The position numbers were made by a program, and so were the translations under genes. Under the pieces are notes generated by a model, which was not told the DNA's origin, did not search any database, and saw only the letters and a list, made by a program, of their open reading frames with translations. 64,000 nt of DNA, taken from assembly GCA_023426545.1 (NCBI GenBank), contig JAFAAN010000128.1, positions 48,988 through 112,987 on the forward strand, in the 5' to 3' direction. Shown piece after piece: positions 1-8,497 of the stretch. How positions within the stretch are numbered: the stretch's first letter is position 1; each line of letters starts with the position of its first letter. Origin of the DNA: Pseudomonadota bacterium (GTDB lineage: Bacteria; Myxococcota; Myxococcia; Myxococcales; Myxococcaceae).

Positions 1-867
1 GCGGGAGGTGAGCATGCTCAGCTGTTGGCCCACGGCCTCGTAGCTGACGAGCGCTCCGCCGACAAACCCCAGCCCCAGGACGGTGTCGTGGAGAGCGAAA
101 CAGGGCCGGTTGCTGGCGGAAAGAAACATGCGTGCGATCTCGCGCCCCACGAAGGGTCTCCCGCTGGGATCGGTCATGAAGGTGAAGGTGAGGACCGTGG
201 TGTCGTCCGGCAGCGTCCTCGCGCGCTCGAGCAGCTCGGCCAGTGGCAGACTGGTCAGATCGATGAACTTCAGCCCCCGCTGTGCCAGCAGCGGTTGCAG
301 CTCTCGCACCATCTGTTCCTGCTGAGCGCGCTCCCAGCGGCTGGAGCCGTTGACGAGCGCCAGCCTTCGTGTGCTGGGCAGCAGTTGCAGGGCCAGCTCC
401 GCGGTGGCCCGCATGTCATAACGCAGCCAGAGGCCCGCCACGCGCTCCGGGCGAGGTTGCTGCTCCCAGAGCCGCTCGTCCTCGGAGAGGACAATCATCG
501 GGATATCCGGCCACAGCTCCCGGCGCAGCTGCAGGGCCACCTGGATGGCGTCGGAGCGGAAGGCAATGAGGGCATCCGGCCGACGCTCTCGATATTTGGC
601 CAGATACCAGGTGTGCAGGGCGTTTGTGTAGGCAGACCCGCGAGCCCAACCGAGATCCAGGCTCTCGACATCCAGAGTGACCGGGCCGCCCTGGGCCTCC
701 CATAAGGAGGAGCGGAGGCTGGCGACGAGCGTCGCCATGGCGGGCAGCGCCGTATCCTCGGGAATGAGCAGGAGCACGGACTTTTCGGCTGGACGCGACT
801 CCTGGGCCACCGCCTGGGGGGACGGTAGCGATAGGATGCTGAAGACAAAGACGATGCGCCAGGACAT
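1..867 (-). CDS. Periplasmic sensor protein, N-terminal part (probable sensor histidine kinase)
   Basis: The frame stays open from an ATG at 867 to the left edge (289 codons), so only the N-terminal part is present. It begins with a signal peptide (MSWRIVFVFSILSLP... ending near AVAQ) followed by an alpha/beta domain that opens with SVLLLIPEDTALP. Repeated beta-strand/helix units follow (PDALIAFRSDAIQ, DIPMIVLSEDE, RRLALVNGSSRWE, TTVLTFTFMTDPSGRPF). This resembles the ABC_sub_bind-type periplasmic domain found at the N-terminus of many two-component histidine kinases, where it senses a ligand outside the membrane. The kinase half lies beyond the window, so the kinase call is inference; the secreted sensor-like domain is what the sequence shows. 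Confidence 0.6.
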   Translation of the reverse strand, partial: MSWRIVFVFSILSLPSPQAVAQESRPAEKSVLLLIPEDTALPAMATLVASLRSSLWEAQGGPVTLDVESLDLGWARGSAYTNALHTWYLAKYRERRPDALIAFRSDAIQVALQLRRELWPDIPMIVLSEDERLWEQQPRPERVAGLWLRYDMRATAELALQLLPSTRRLALVNGSSRWERAQQEQMVRELQPLLAQRGLKFIDLTSLPLAELLERARTLPDDTTVLTFTFMTDPSGRPFVGREIARMFLSASNRPCFALHDTVLGLGFVGGALVSYEAVGQQLSMLTSR

Positions 868-976
868 GGGGGACACTTTGCGCCCTGGATGCGCCAAGGC
901 CACTTCGGGCAGTGCGTCACAATGAGTGAGCGAGTCGCGCGAGGTCGTCGACCGCCTGTATCGACGATGCAGAGGG

Positions 977-995
977 GGGCGGAACGACTCCGCCC
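977..995 (-). terminator. Small GC hairpin after the kelch gene
   Basis: GGGCGGA-ACGAC-TCCGCCC forms a perfect 7-bp stem 70 bp downstream of the minus-strand kelch lipoprotein gene. No T-tract follows, so a terminator role is only suggested. Confidence 0.25.
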
Positions 996-1064
996 TCTAC
1001 CCCCAACAGGGCTCCTGTCCCATCCTATATCGGGTGAGCGAGCGCGGGGGCCGTGGTAGGGCGA

Positions 1065-2354
1065 TCAGCGCTTCGGCCAGATCAGCTTCCAGAGATCATC
1101 GAGGAAGTCGCTCGCGCCGCCGTCGGACGTGGCCCCACCGTTCAGGTACAGCTCGTAGGCGGTGGGCGTCTCGCGCACGAAGGAAATGCCTCCGACGCGG
1201 CCCGGGGGGATGGGAGAGCTGGAGTCGAGGGCCACCTCGGTCCATCGGTTGTCCTTCACCGAGTAGAACCACAGCTCGCTGGAGAGGCCGTCGAAGCGCT
1301 GCCCACCGAAGACGACCAGCCCGCCTTGGGCGGTATCGAAGAATGCCACCGCGTTGTCTCGCGGCGAGGGCAGGGGGCCCGCAGGCTGGAGCCGGGTCCA
1401 CGTGAGCGTCTCGAGGCTCAGCGACCAGAGGTCGTTCTCGTAGTTCGTCGGACCGAAGAGTTCCTCGGCCGGCGTCTCGGGGCCTTGATCCGCTCCGAGG
1501 CGGTAGCCACCGAAGACGAGCAGCGAGTGGTTGTCCGGATCGTACCCGCCGGCGACCCACGCGCGAGGCGCGGGCTTCTCACCGGCTGTTGTGACGAGCC
1601 TCCAGCCCGTGTCCTCGTCATGGACGGCGACATCGTTGCGAAGACCGGTGGACGTCGTGGCGAATCGTGGAAGCGTGTTGCCCAAGCCGCCAAACGCATA
1701 ATAGGTCTTCTTGCCGGGCTGGCCCGCCCGCGGCACTTCCACCACCAGGGCGGAGGAGCGGCGCACTGCGAACGGATCTCCCAGGTTCTCGGAGGAGACC
1801 TGCTCCCAGTGCTGGCGCTGGACGTGGTAGGTCCACATCTCGGGGAACATCAGGTCTGAGCCAGTCCGAAACCGGCCTCGTCCTCCCACGATGCTCACGC
1901 AGCCGTCGCACGGACCGGGAATCATCAGGCTCTCGGCACGTGCGGCGGGGGGCGGAGGCGAGGCCAGTTTCCTCCAGGTGGCCGTGGCGATGTCGAACGC
2001 ATGGAAGTCGTTGACCGTGAAGTCGTTCGGGAAGTTCCCGCTCTGGCCGCCGAAGCGGTAGATGACGGCCGATTCATCGCTCGTGCGGGAGAACGAGGCA
2101 CTCGCCTCCCAGCGCGCGGGCGGGAGGTCTCCCCGCTGCTCGACGGCCTCCCAACGCGGGCTCTCGCAGCGCGGAGACGCACCTGACTCGGAGGCGGCAC
2201 GTGAGGCGTCCAGGTGTGCCCCCACGCACGTGGGCGGCGAAGGCTTCTCGGAGCCACACGCGGTCAACACGAGCAGGGTGGCGAGGCTGCAGCCGCGGCG
2301 AAGCAGGGCCCGGCGGGGTAGGGCGTAGGAAATGGACGGTGGCATGAGGGGCAT
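1065..2354 (-). CDS. Kelch-repeat lipoprotein
   Basis: A secreted beta-propeller-like protein. After a basic n-region (LPRRALLRRG) and a hydrophobic stretch it has the lipobox LLVLTAC followed by GSEKPS, so it should be lipid-anchored at the cell surface or periplasm. The mature part contains repeated kelch-type signatures: YRFGGQSGNFPN, SIVGGRGRF, YAFGGLGNTLP, LLVFGGYRLGA, LVVFGGQRFDG and LYLNGGATSDGG. Each lies before a W-x-L/V segment (ATWRKLASPP, LTWTRLQPAGP, NRWTEVALD), about six blades. The chosen ATG at 2354 puts a normal signal length before the Cys; an ATG at 2345 or an upstream start at 2393 is possible. Such propellers bind proteins or glycans, but the partner is unknown. Confidence 0.8.
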   Translation of the reverse strand: MPLMPPSISYALPRRALLRRGCSLATLLVLTACGSEKPSPPTCVGAHLDASRAASESGASPRCESPRWEAVEQRGDLPPARWEASASFSRTSDESAVIYRFGGQSGNFPNDFTVNDFHAFDIATATWRKLASPPPPAARAESLMIPGPCDGCVSIVGGRGRFRTGSDLMFPEMWTYHVQRQHWEQVSSENLGDPFAVRRSSALVVEVPRAGQPGKKTYYAFGGLGNTLPRFATTSTGLRNDVAVHDEDTGWRLVTTAGEKPAPRAWVAGGYDPDNHSLLVFGGYRLGADQGPETPAEELFGPTNYENDLWSLSLETLTWTRLQPAGPLPSPRDNAVAFFDTAQGGLVVFGGQRFDGLSSELWFYSVKDNRWTEVALDSSSPIPPGRVGGISFVRETPTAYELYLNGGATSDGGASDFLDDLWKLIWPKR

Positions 2355-2505
2355 GCCCGATGATGCTGCGGAACGAATGGCTCCGTCGAACACTTCTTCA
2401 ACAGCTGTTCGTAAGAGCTTGCCGCGCCCTCAATCCGGCGCATCGCTGCATTGGCGTTGCCTGACATCGAAGTGGATGACCTACTCGCTACAGACGAGAC
2501 CTCGA

Positions 2506-2883
2506 TCACTTTCGACGCGGCCACGCTGCTCCAATGAACCAGGCCCACCATCGGTAGCGGACCGCCATCCGGTCGCGCCAGGCCATCTCGCGAATCGGCT
2601 TGTGGGCCCAGGCGGGGGCCTCGGAGGCGATCGGCTGGCCATCTCGGACGCTTACAGGTCGGCCGCCGAACTCCTGGAGGACCGCGCACACAATGGGGTG
2701 CGTGAACGAGTTGAGCATGCTGGTGGCCTCCACCGTCTGGCCTTCAACCTCCAGTCCGTAAATGCCGTCAAGGGGGCTACCGAGCCGGCGGCGAACCTCA
2801 TCTCGGACTGCATCGAGATCGGGAAGCGGGCCTTCGAATCGAAAGTTGGACTGGTAGACTCCCATGCCAAAGGAATCAACCAC
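2506..2883 (-). CDS. Hypothetical protein, 125 aa
   Basis: I do not recognise a family. The protein is soluble, with an N-terminal YQSNFRFEGPLPDLDAV and a helical/strand middle (VRRRLGSPLDGIYGLEVEG). The C-terminus is rich in aromatic and basic residues (RYRWWAWFIGAAWPRRK). The GTG at 2883 has AGAGGG a few bases upstream and is preferred over the ATG at 2865, which has no ribosome-binding site. Composition looks protein-like rather than shadow-like, and no overlapping frame gives a better gene. Confidence 0.55.
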   Translation of the reverse strand: MVDSFGMGVYQSNFRFEGPLPDLDAVRDEVRRRLGSPLDGIYGLEVEGQTVEATSMLNSFTHPIVCAVLQEFGGRPVSVRDGQPIASEAPAWAHKPIREMAWRDRMAVRYRWWAWFIGAAWPRRK

Positions 2884-3303
2884 GCTGCCCTCTGGACATC
2901 AACCCGGCTGACCCGCGACCGCGCGCGGCATAGGCAAGGTCTACGGCCCCGTCGGGCCTCCATCTCGCTTGAGCAGCGCGGCGCGCTCCTCGACGACGTC
3001 CGCTAATATGTCGTGCAGCCAGCGGACGAGCCCCGTCGTGAGATGAAGCTGGAGCCGAGCCGCGGGCGAGCACAGCCTGGCCGCCCGCAGGCTCCTCACC
3101 ACGCCCGGCGCAAGGTCGGCGGACACGTCAGCCTCCGTCGCTGACGTGTCAGTGACACGGGGTTTCCCTGGCACCCGGAGACTGTCATCACCGCAAGGGG
3201 GTGAAATGACTGGAGTCGTCCGTCCGCAAGCCCCTGGCGTGAACATTGCTCTCGTCGCCGGTGCATCCATCCACGGCACCTCGCATCAACCTCAGAGAGC
3301 CCT
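2884..3303. other. Intergenic region, 420 bp, with inverted repeats
   Basis: There is no convincing gene here. A 112-codon minus-strand frame (2941-3279) ends in a plausible amphipathic stretch but has an improbable N-terminal half. The region carries the overlapping inverted repeats at 3122-3158 and presumably the promoter of the ferritin-like gene downstream. Confidence 0.5.
3122..3158. repeat. Two overlapping perfect inverted repeats
   Basis: GACACGTCAGC (3122-3132) and GCTGACGTGTC (3140-3150) are perfect 11-bp arms with a 7-base spacer. The right arm overlaps a second palindrome, CGTGTCA-G-TGACACG (3145-3159). They lie about 150 bp upstream of the ferritin-like gene. They could be an operator for a dimeric regulator or an RNA hairpin. 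No T-tract adjoins, so a terminator is less likely. Confidence 0.55.
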
Positions 3304-4311
3304 GTGCAAAACAATACCTGGACCGACGCAGCCCTCCTCGATCATCTCCAGAAAGCCGTCTACTTGGAGCTGTGGACCATTCCCCTCTATCTGACGGCCG
3401 CCTATTCCTTGCAGGTCCCCGGTACGAACGCTCAGGTCCCGCCCCAGCAGGTGACCGTTCGCGGAAAGAAGAACCCCAATCGAAGCCGGGAGCAGCTCGC
3501 CTTCAACAACATCTACTCGGTCGTCGTGCAGGAGATGCTGCACCTCGAACTGGCCAGCAACCTCTTCAATGCGCTGTTCGCCCCCAAGGGATATTCACCG
3601 AAGTTCACTGGCGAATGGGCGCCGCGATACGACAGCTTCCCGTCCTGGATCGCGGTCAACAAGCCCGTGAAGCTCGGGCCGGTGAACCCTGAGCAAATGT
3701 CCCTCCTTGCCGCCGTCGAGACCCCCGAGCCAAAGACCGATGGCGCGCCGAACGGGCCGCAAGATGCCTACGATTCCATCGGTCAGTTCTACAAGGCCAT
3801 CGAGCAGGGCATCAATCAGCGCTGGAACGAACTCTACCAGCCCGACGCGGACCACCGGCAGAAGAGCGAATTCGCTGACCCGCAGTATAAAAATGACGAC
3901 TACACGAGGTTCAGCAGCACCATCGGCGGTGACAGCCGCACCGCGCTGAAACAGGCGAATGAGGTGCTCCAGGCAATCGTCGGGCAGGGCGAGGGCAACT
4001 TGGGCCCCGTCATCGACTCGGAGCTCCGCCCCGAGGATGCCAACGATCTCGAGGATCAGTTCAGCCATTTCGCGCGATTCCGGATGGTGCAGGCAATGCT
4101 GAAGTTCGGCGGCCCGCTGAAGACCTATCCCACCACGGGGAGCAGTGGGCTCGCGGCCGCGCAACAGCAGCTCACCACTGGATTCACGAGCCTCTTGGCC
4201 GCGTTGGAGAAGGGCTATGCCGGGGACGACGAACTCGACCTCGGTAGCATGTGGGCTCTTCCCAAGCAAATCGTGGCCGTGTGGTCTGCGGGCGGAGTGC
4301 CGCAGTTTTAA
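3304..4311 (+). CDS. VioB-like ferritin-domain protein
   Basis: A 335-aa protein of the ferritin-like family that includes the C-terminal domain of VioB/RebD-type iminophenyl-pyruvate dimer synthases. It opens with helical ALLDHLQKAVYLELWTIPLY, in which the E of LELWT is a typical ferritin-like metal ligand. NNIYSVVVQEMLHLELASN follows, with the ExxH pair (EMLH), and later FYKAIEQGI and DQFSHFARFRMVQ. The four-helix-bundle ligands therefore appear intact, suggesting a di-iron or haem-free oxidative role, but the substrate is unknown. Translation starts at GTG 3304. The gene is monocistronic and ends at a strong terminator. No violacein-type partner genes are nearby. Confidence 0.8.
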   Translation: MQNNTWTDAALLDHLQKAVYLELWTIPLYLTAAYSLQVPGTNAQVPPQQVTVRGKKNPNRSREQLAFNNIYSVVVQEMLHLELASNLFNALFAPKGYSPKFTGEWAPRYDSFPSWIAVNKPVKLGPVNPEQMSLLAAVETPEPKTDGAPNGPQDAYDSIGQFYKAIEQGINQRWNELYQPDADHRQKSEFADPQYKNDDYTRFSSTIGGDSRTALKQANEVLQAIVGQGEGNLGPVIDSELRPEDANDLEDQFSHFARFRMVQAMLKFGGPLKTYPTTGSSGLAAAQQQLTTGFTSLLAALEKGYAGDDELDLGSMWALPKQIVAVWSAGGVPQF

Positions 4312-4326
4312 GAGTCCCTAACCAAG

Positions 4327-4370
4327 ACAGGGCTGGGCTGGTCGTTGGAAAGGCCCATCCCCCTGTTTTT
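4327..4370 (+). terminator. Rho-independent terminator after the ferritin-like gene
   Basis: Sixteen bases after the stop codon, ACAGGG (4327-4332) pairs with CCCTGT (4361-4366), enclosing GGGC/GCCC pairs and followed by TTTT. This is a classical stem plus T-tract on the plus strand. Confidence 0.65.
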
Positions 4371-4402
4371 CCGCGTCGCGTGCCTTGACGCAAGTTTTGA
4401 GA

Positions 4403-4422
4403 GCCCTGCCGGTTGGCAGGGC
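4403..4422. terminator. Hairpin between convergent genes
   Basis: GCCCTGCC-GGTT-GGCAGGGC is a perfect 8-bp stem with a tetraloop, followed on the plus strand by CCTTCCTT. It lies between the plus-strand ferritin-like gene and the minus-strand immunity-like gene and may stop transcription from either side. Confidence 0.5.
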
Positions 4423-4464
4423 CCTTCCTTCAGGACCTCAATTGCGGAAGGTCTCGGATCTACG

Positions 4465-4989
4465 TCACCCGGTGAAGACGCCCCAGCAGATGTCGTTCCG
4501 CGCCCGCTGGTCTTCGAGGACCAAGTCACGGAGGGTGGTGGGGAGCCGTTCCCGCTGCCAGCCGAGCTCCTTCAGACGGGCCCCTTCCGCGCTACCCACG
4601 GCGACCGATGCGGCGGCGGCCCGGATGGCGTACGCCGCCGCGCCCAAGTAGTGCGCAGCGACGTGGGCGACGGCCACGGCCTGGCCTGCCGCGAGAGCAG
4701 CGAACCTGGCCGGGTCAGGCAACCCACGAGCCGCGGCGTTGGCCACGAACGCGGTTTTGTGGGCATCCCGCATCCGGACCTCGCCCCGGATCCACGCCCG
4801 TCCCACGGCGATGGCGTCACGGGGGCGCGTGTCCTCCGGGCACGCCTGTTCGAAGAAGGGCAGGACGTGCTCCGCGCAGAGGGCAGCCCATTCCGCGAGG
4901 AGGTGGTGGTCCTCGTCGGTCAAGCTCCCACCACGACGAATCGTGATCAACCTGGGGTCTCGCTCTTTCGGAAGGATCGGCATGGACAT
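4465..4989 (-). CDS. Putative immunity protein (Imm-5-like)
   Basis: A 174-aa soluble alpha-helical protein resembling the putative immunity (Imm-5-like) domain. It has the N-terminal ITIRRGGSLTDEDHHLLAEW, then an Ala-rich helical core (CAEHVLPFFEQACPEDTRPR; AIAVGRAWIRGEV; AARGLPDPARF; GQAVAVAHVAAHYLGAAAYA). It closes with EKLKELGWQRERLP-type residues and a final DICWGVF. Such proteins are named for association with polymorphic toxins, but no toxin gene is visible next to it, so it is an orphan here. The family assignment is from overall pattern and is moderately sure. Confidence 0.65.
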   Translation of the reverse strand: MSMPILPKERDPRLITIRRGGSLTDEDHHLLAEWAALCAEHVLPFFEQACPEDTRPRDAIAVGRAWIRGEVRMRDAHKTAFVANAAARGLPDPARFAALAAGQAVAVAHVAAHYLGAAAYAIRAAAASVAVGSAEGARLKELGWQRERLPTTLRDLVLEDQRARNDICWGVFTG

Positions 4990-5190
4990 CTATTCGCCCA
5001 GCCGCCCCCCCTTTGTCAGGGAAGTTGCCGCCTCGGTGGATGCGCCGAGCCGACGAAGCCCACCGCGCGCCTCGCTCACTCGCACGGACGCGCTCATGAC
5101 GCAGCGAGCGACGTTCAGGCAGGCACAGCGGGGACCAGCACCCTGGCTGGCCGCGCGCGAGTTGCTGCCTTCCTGGCCCTTCGACTCCAA

Positions 5191-6405
5191 TTAGCGCGTG
5201 AGAAGGCTGCGCAGGGTGGCGTCGTCCGCCACGCGCATCCACGGCTGAACAGATTGCTCCACGGTGGGAAACGGCCGCCCCGGCTCGGCGACGAAGAGCA
5301 TGCCCGCGGAGACGTCCACCAGCGTCTCCTGTCCTTTCCCGTCTCCATCGGAGAAGGAAACCTTGAGATGGGGCGTGGCGCTCGTCGGGTCGTAGTCGTC
5401 GAGATGGGCGGGCGTCGGCATGAGCCAGCGCAGGGGAAGGTCCACCTCCACGGTCTCGGGGGAGGTCCACCGGATGGTGGGCAGCGGCGTGTCCTTCTTC
5501 CTGGGAGGACGGAACCAGGTGGCCACGGGAGTCCCTCGCGGATTGCGTGCGACCCCGAGTTGTACTTCCTGGTGCGTCCCGACCCTGGTGGCGGGCCACT
5601 CCAACCACCACAGCTCGAGGTGGTCCGCGGCGAGAATGGCCTTGGGGCTGCCATCCGTCGCGGTCACCGTCTTGTCGTCTCGCAACCGGACGCTCACCAC
5701 CAGCAGGTCACCGCGTCGGCGCAGGCTCACCTTCAGGTCCGCGTCCTCGCGCCCCTTCCAGTGCTTCTGGCCCCAGGAGACCTTTCCGGGGGAAGGAAGA
5801 ACCGTGGCCTCCAAATCAGAGACGCTACGAGCCACGCCGTTCCACTCGGACTCCTCTCCCTTATCATTCTCGTCGTCCGGGTTCGGCGGCGTGTAGTTAG
5901 ATGTGTGGGCGCGTTGGGCCAACAGGTCCATGCTACTCGAGCTGAACCGGCCATTCACCTCGCTGCCCACGAGGAGGGGGCCCTTCCGGTCGAAGCGAAG
6001 CTTCACCCGGGAGGAGGTCCCCGCGCCCTGCCGTTCCACGACGAGCACCGCCTTGCCGGAGCCCTCCGCCTTGTCGGGCGGCATGGGACAGGCAGAGAGG
6101 CTGTCGGGGCCCGCCCCGTCGTTGAAGGCAAAGCGCTCGCCACTGGCCAGGCCCACCAGAATGACCAAGCCTCCCTCTGGGACCTCTGGGAAGTCAGCGC
6201 GCATGAGCCCGTAGCAAGCCACCTCGTCGTCTCGACCATCACCGTCGAGGTCCACCTGGAATCGCGTGACGAACTTCGGCTGCTCCTCCTTCACGCGGGC
6301 GTCGAGCCAGACCGAGAACGGAGGATGCGGAGGCGCGTCCTGGGGAACAGCAGGGGCAGAGGTGAGCACGGCGACAAGCACGGGAAGCCAGAGCACGAAG
6401 GCCAT
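5191..6405 (-). CDS. Secreted hypothetical protein with Asp-rich calcium-like motif
   Basis: About 404 aa from the ATG at 6405 (GGGAG just upstream; the longer frame would need a TTG). The N-terminus MAFVLWLPVLVAVLTSAPAV is a signal peptide. The segment FQVDLDGDGRDDEVACYG has the spacing of a calcium-binding FG-GAP/EF-hand-like loop (DxDxDxxxD). The C-terminal half (SVRLRDDKTVTATDG, LELWWLEWPATRVG, VEVDLPLRWLMPT) looks like a beta-sandwich of the carbohydrate-binding family-9 type. The function is unknown; it is probably an exported envelope or extracellular protein. Confidence 0.7.
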   Translation of the reverse strand: MAFVLWLPVLVAVLTSAPAVPQDAPPHPPFSVWLDARVKEEQPKFVTRFQVDLDGDGRDDEVACYGLMRADFPEVPEGGLVILVGLASGERFAFNDGAGPDSLSACPMPPDKAEGSGKAVLVVERQGAGTSSRVKLRFDRKGPLLVGSEVNGRFSSSSMDLLAQRAHTSNYTPPNPDDENDKGEESEWNGVARSVSDLEATVLPSPGKVSWGQKHWKGREDADLKVSLRRRGDLLVVSVRLRDDKTVTATDGSPKAILAADHLELWWLEWPATRVGTHQEVQLGVARNPRGTPVATWFRPPRKKDTPLPTIRWTSPETVEVDLPLRWLMPTPAHLDDYDPTSATPHLKVSFSDGDGKGQETLVDVSAGMLFVAEPGRPFPTVEQSVQPWMRVADDATLRSLLTR

Positions 6406-6542
6406 GCTCCCACTGAACCCCAGATGACGGGCCCTCGACAAGGGAAGACCTCACGCGGGAACACCACGCGGCCGATAGGGGCTCGTGCGTCGGGAGCAAC
6501 CTCGCACAAAAGCCGGTCCATTCTTCGGGGGCAGGTCAAGGC

Positions 6543-6860
6543 TCACAGTTCGACCATGATTCCGGCCGCGATGACAGCCAGGACGAACACCGAAATCAAG
6601 GTATAGACGTAGTCACGCTCGCGCAGGGACATGACCAGCATCAGCGCCACACGCGCGATGGGCAAAATGATGAAAAAGGCCACACCGGTTTTCATCACGT
6701 TGTAGCCGCTGAGGCCGGGAGCGACAGAACTCCAGGAGTCACGTGTCGCGCCCAAGGCAATTCCGACGGTAACGAGCGCTGAAGCAAGCCAGGTGCCGTT
6801 CCAGAGCAGTCCGGCGATGCTCTGCTCGCATCGAGCAACGCGATTGGTCATAGACTTCAT
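6543..6860 (-). CDS. DUF1634 small membrane protein
   Basis: A 105-aa protein with three predicted membrane helices: LLWNGTWLASALVTVGIAL, MKTGVAFFIILPIARVALM and YTLISVFVLAVIAAGIMV. It fits DUF1634, a family commonly encoded next to TauE/SafE exporters and thought to be an accessory subunit. Its ATG overlaps the stop of the upstream exporter gene by four bases, so the two are translationally coupled. The role is inferred from the pairing. Confidence 0.8.
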   Translation of the reverse strand: MKSMTNRVARCEQSIAGLLWNGTWLASALVTVGIALGATRDSWSSVAPGLSGYNVMKTGVAFFIILPIARVALMLVMSLRERDYVYTLISVFVLAVIAAGIMVEL

Positions 6861-7735
6861 GCCGACCCTCCGAGGAGCTGGACCCCAAAGGCGCTCAGGA
6901 GCATTTGAACCGCAAGCAGGCTGAGGACGACCACGAAGGAGAGGCGAATTTTATCGGCGGGCAACCCCATCAGCAAGCGCGCCCCGACGAGCGCCCCGAC
7001 AACTGAGCCCAGCGCGACGGGGCCCGCAATACCGATATCGATATCGCCTCGTACGAAGTAGGCCCCAGCGCTCGCTGCGGCCGTCACGCCAATCATGAAG
7101 TTCGATGTGGCAGATGAGACCTTGATGGGCAGCCGCAAGGCGGTATCCATGGCAGGGATTTTTAGCACACCGGAGCCGATACCGAGCAGCGCCGAAATCA
7201 CTCCCGCCCCGTACATCAGAGCCAGGCTGATCGGCACATGACCAACCTGATAAGGCACATCCCGGCCGGATGCATGGTCGGGAAAGCTCGAATGCAGGCG
7301 TAGCACCGTGGCTAAGCTCTTCACGTTTGGCCTGCTGGTATCGGCCACTTCCACTTCCACTTCCACTTCACGCCGCCGCACTAGCATCTGCTTTGCGGAG
7401 AGTGCCAGAATAAAGGCAAACAAGCCATATAGGAACGAATTTGAAACGACGCCAATCAGGAATACGCCTGTCAACGCGCCGAGCGTGGTGGCCGTTTCAA
7501 GGACGATCGCAAGCCGGATATTGGTCAAGCGCCTCTTCAGGAGCGGCGCGGCGCTGCCGCACGAACAGGCAATTACCGAGATGATGCTTGCGCCGATCGC
7601 CACGTGAATGTCTATGCTGAAGAGCAGCGTGAGGATCGGGACGATGAAGATGCCGCTGGCCATGCCAAGCACACCGCCGAGGGCACTCGCACCAAAGGCG
7701 GCCGCGAACAGCCAGAAGACCATCGTGGGGTCCAT
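6857..7735 (-). CDS. TauE/SafE family anion exporter
   Basis: A 292-aa polytopic inner-membrane protein with about eight helices. It has the two repeated halves typical of the sulfite/sulfonate exporter family: GGVLGMASGIFIVPILTLL near the N-terminus and GAGVISALLGIGSGVLKIPA near residue 180. Members export sulfite, sulfoacetate or related organosulfur anions; the substrate here is not readable. The central cytoplasmic loop carries an unusual EVEVEVEV run encoded by a hexanucleotide repeat. The gene sits 15 bp after the GntR gene and is coupled to the DUF1634 gene. Codon use is less GC-rich at third positions than in neighbouring genes, consistent with acquisition from another proteobacterium. 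Confidence 0.85.
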   Translation of the reverse strand: MDPTMVFWLFAAAFGASALGGVLGMASGIFIVPILTLLFSIDIHVAIGASIISVIACSCGSAAPLLKRRLTNIRLAIVLETATTLGALTGVFLIGVVSNSFLYGLFAFILALSAKQMLVRRREVEVEVEVADTSRPNVKSLATVLRLHSSFPDHASGRDVPYQVGHVPISLALMYGAGVISALLGIGSGVLKIPAMDTALRLPIKVSSATSNFMIGVTAAASAGAYFVRGDIDIGIAGPVALGSVVGALVGARLLMGLPADKIRLSFVVVLSLLAVQMLLSAFGVQLLGGSA

Positions 7736-7750
7736 TGACGTGGCTCCGGC

Positions 7751-8494
7751 TCACGACCGTGCGCGTGGACGCCGGGACAAGCGAGTGATGAACCGGATGA
7801 GGTCGCCGCGATAGTGGAGCCTTTCGTAGTCGATGGGGCGAGCCCCTTCAGTATAGGACGTGCGCTCGATCAGGAAGATCGGGTTACCGGGCTCAACGGC
7901 GAGGGCCCGTGCAACAGCCGGTGTGGCAGTGATGGCTTCTAGCCGGTATTCGGCCTCAATCAGCGGCAGGCGGTATCGTTCTTCGAGCAGTGTGAAGATT
8001 GGCTCGGTTTCCAGGTCGTGGGTGACGATCTTTTCCCCTATCTCGCGCGGCAGGTAGGTTTCATCGAAGGACATGGCCATGCCGTCGGCGAGCCGCACGC
8101 GTTGGATTCGCATGACAAGGCTGCCGGGCGACACGGCGAGTTGTCGGGCAACGTCAGCATCGGCTGGGACGATCTGACTATCCAGGAGCCGAGCGGTCGG
8201 GGTGCGGCCGAGTGCCTGCATGTCCTCGACGAAGCCAGTCAATTCTGTCAATTCTTGGATGATCCTGGGCTGCGCGACGAAGGTGCCTATGCCGCGCCGG
8301 ATCTCGACCAAGCCACGAGCTACGAGGTTCTCGATCGCTTTTCGGACGGTCGTCCGGCTAACGCCGAACCGCTCAATCAAGCGGTCTTCGGTGGGAAGTT
8401 GGCTGCCAGGAGGGAGGACTCCCGCTGCGACTTCAGAAGCAAGCGTCAATTCGATTTTCGCATAAAGCGGGTTGGTTTCTCGCGCGGCATCCAT
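7751..8494 (-). CDS. GntR/HutC-family transcriptional regulator
   Basis: 247 aa. The N-terminal winged helix includes LPTEDRLIERFGVSRTTVRK and ALVARGLVEIRRGIGTFV-type wing residues (positions 30-80). A UTRA effector-binding domain follows (about 95-240; MSFDETYLPREIGE, NPIFLIERTSYTE, DYERLHYRGD), which places it in the HutC subfamily. It is the first gene of the GntR-TauE-DUF1634 operon. A 30-bp near-palindrome begins three bases upstream of its start codon, so autorepression of the whole operon by an organosulfur ligand-responsive regulator is likely. The ligand is unknown. Confidence 0.9.
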   Translation of the reverse strand: MDAARETNPLYAKIELTLASEVAAGVLPPGSQLPTEDRLIERFGVSRTTVRKAIENLVARGLVEIRRGIGTFVAQPRIIQELTELTGFVEDMQALGRTPTARLLDSQIVPADADVARQLAVSPGSLVMRIQRVRLADGMAMSFDETYLPREIGEKIVTHDLETEPIFTLLEERYRLPLIEAEYRLEAITATPAVARALAVEPGNPIFLIERTSYTEGARPIDYERLHYRGDLIRFITRLSRRPRARS

Positions 8495-8497
8495 TGC

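Noticed and set aside
2941..3279. Minus-strand 112-aa frame upstream of the 125-aa hypothetical gene
   Set aside because: The C-terminal part looks protein-like, but the N-terminal half crosses the inverted repeats and has no ribosome-binding site. Not enough to call a gene.
4345..6606. A 753-codon plus-strand frame
   Set aside because: It lies opposite the immunity-like and secreted protein genes, both of which have family features or a signal peptide. The plus frame has neither.
6857..7735. Hexanucleotide repeat as a possible CRISPR or phase-variation tract
   Set aside because: There are only four units, in frame, within a clear coding region. There are no spacers, and slippage would not switch the gene off.
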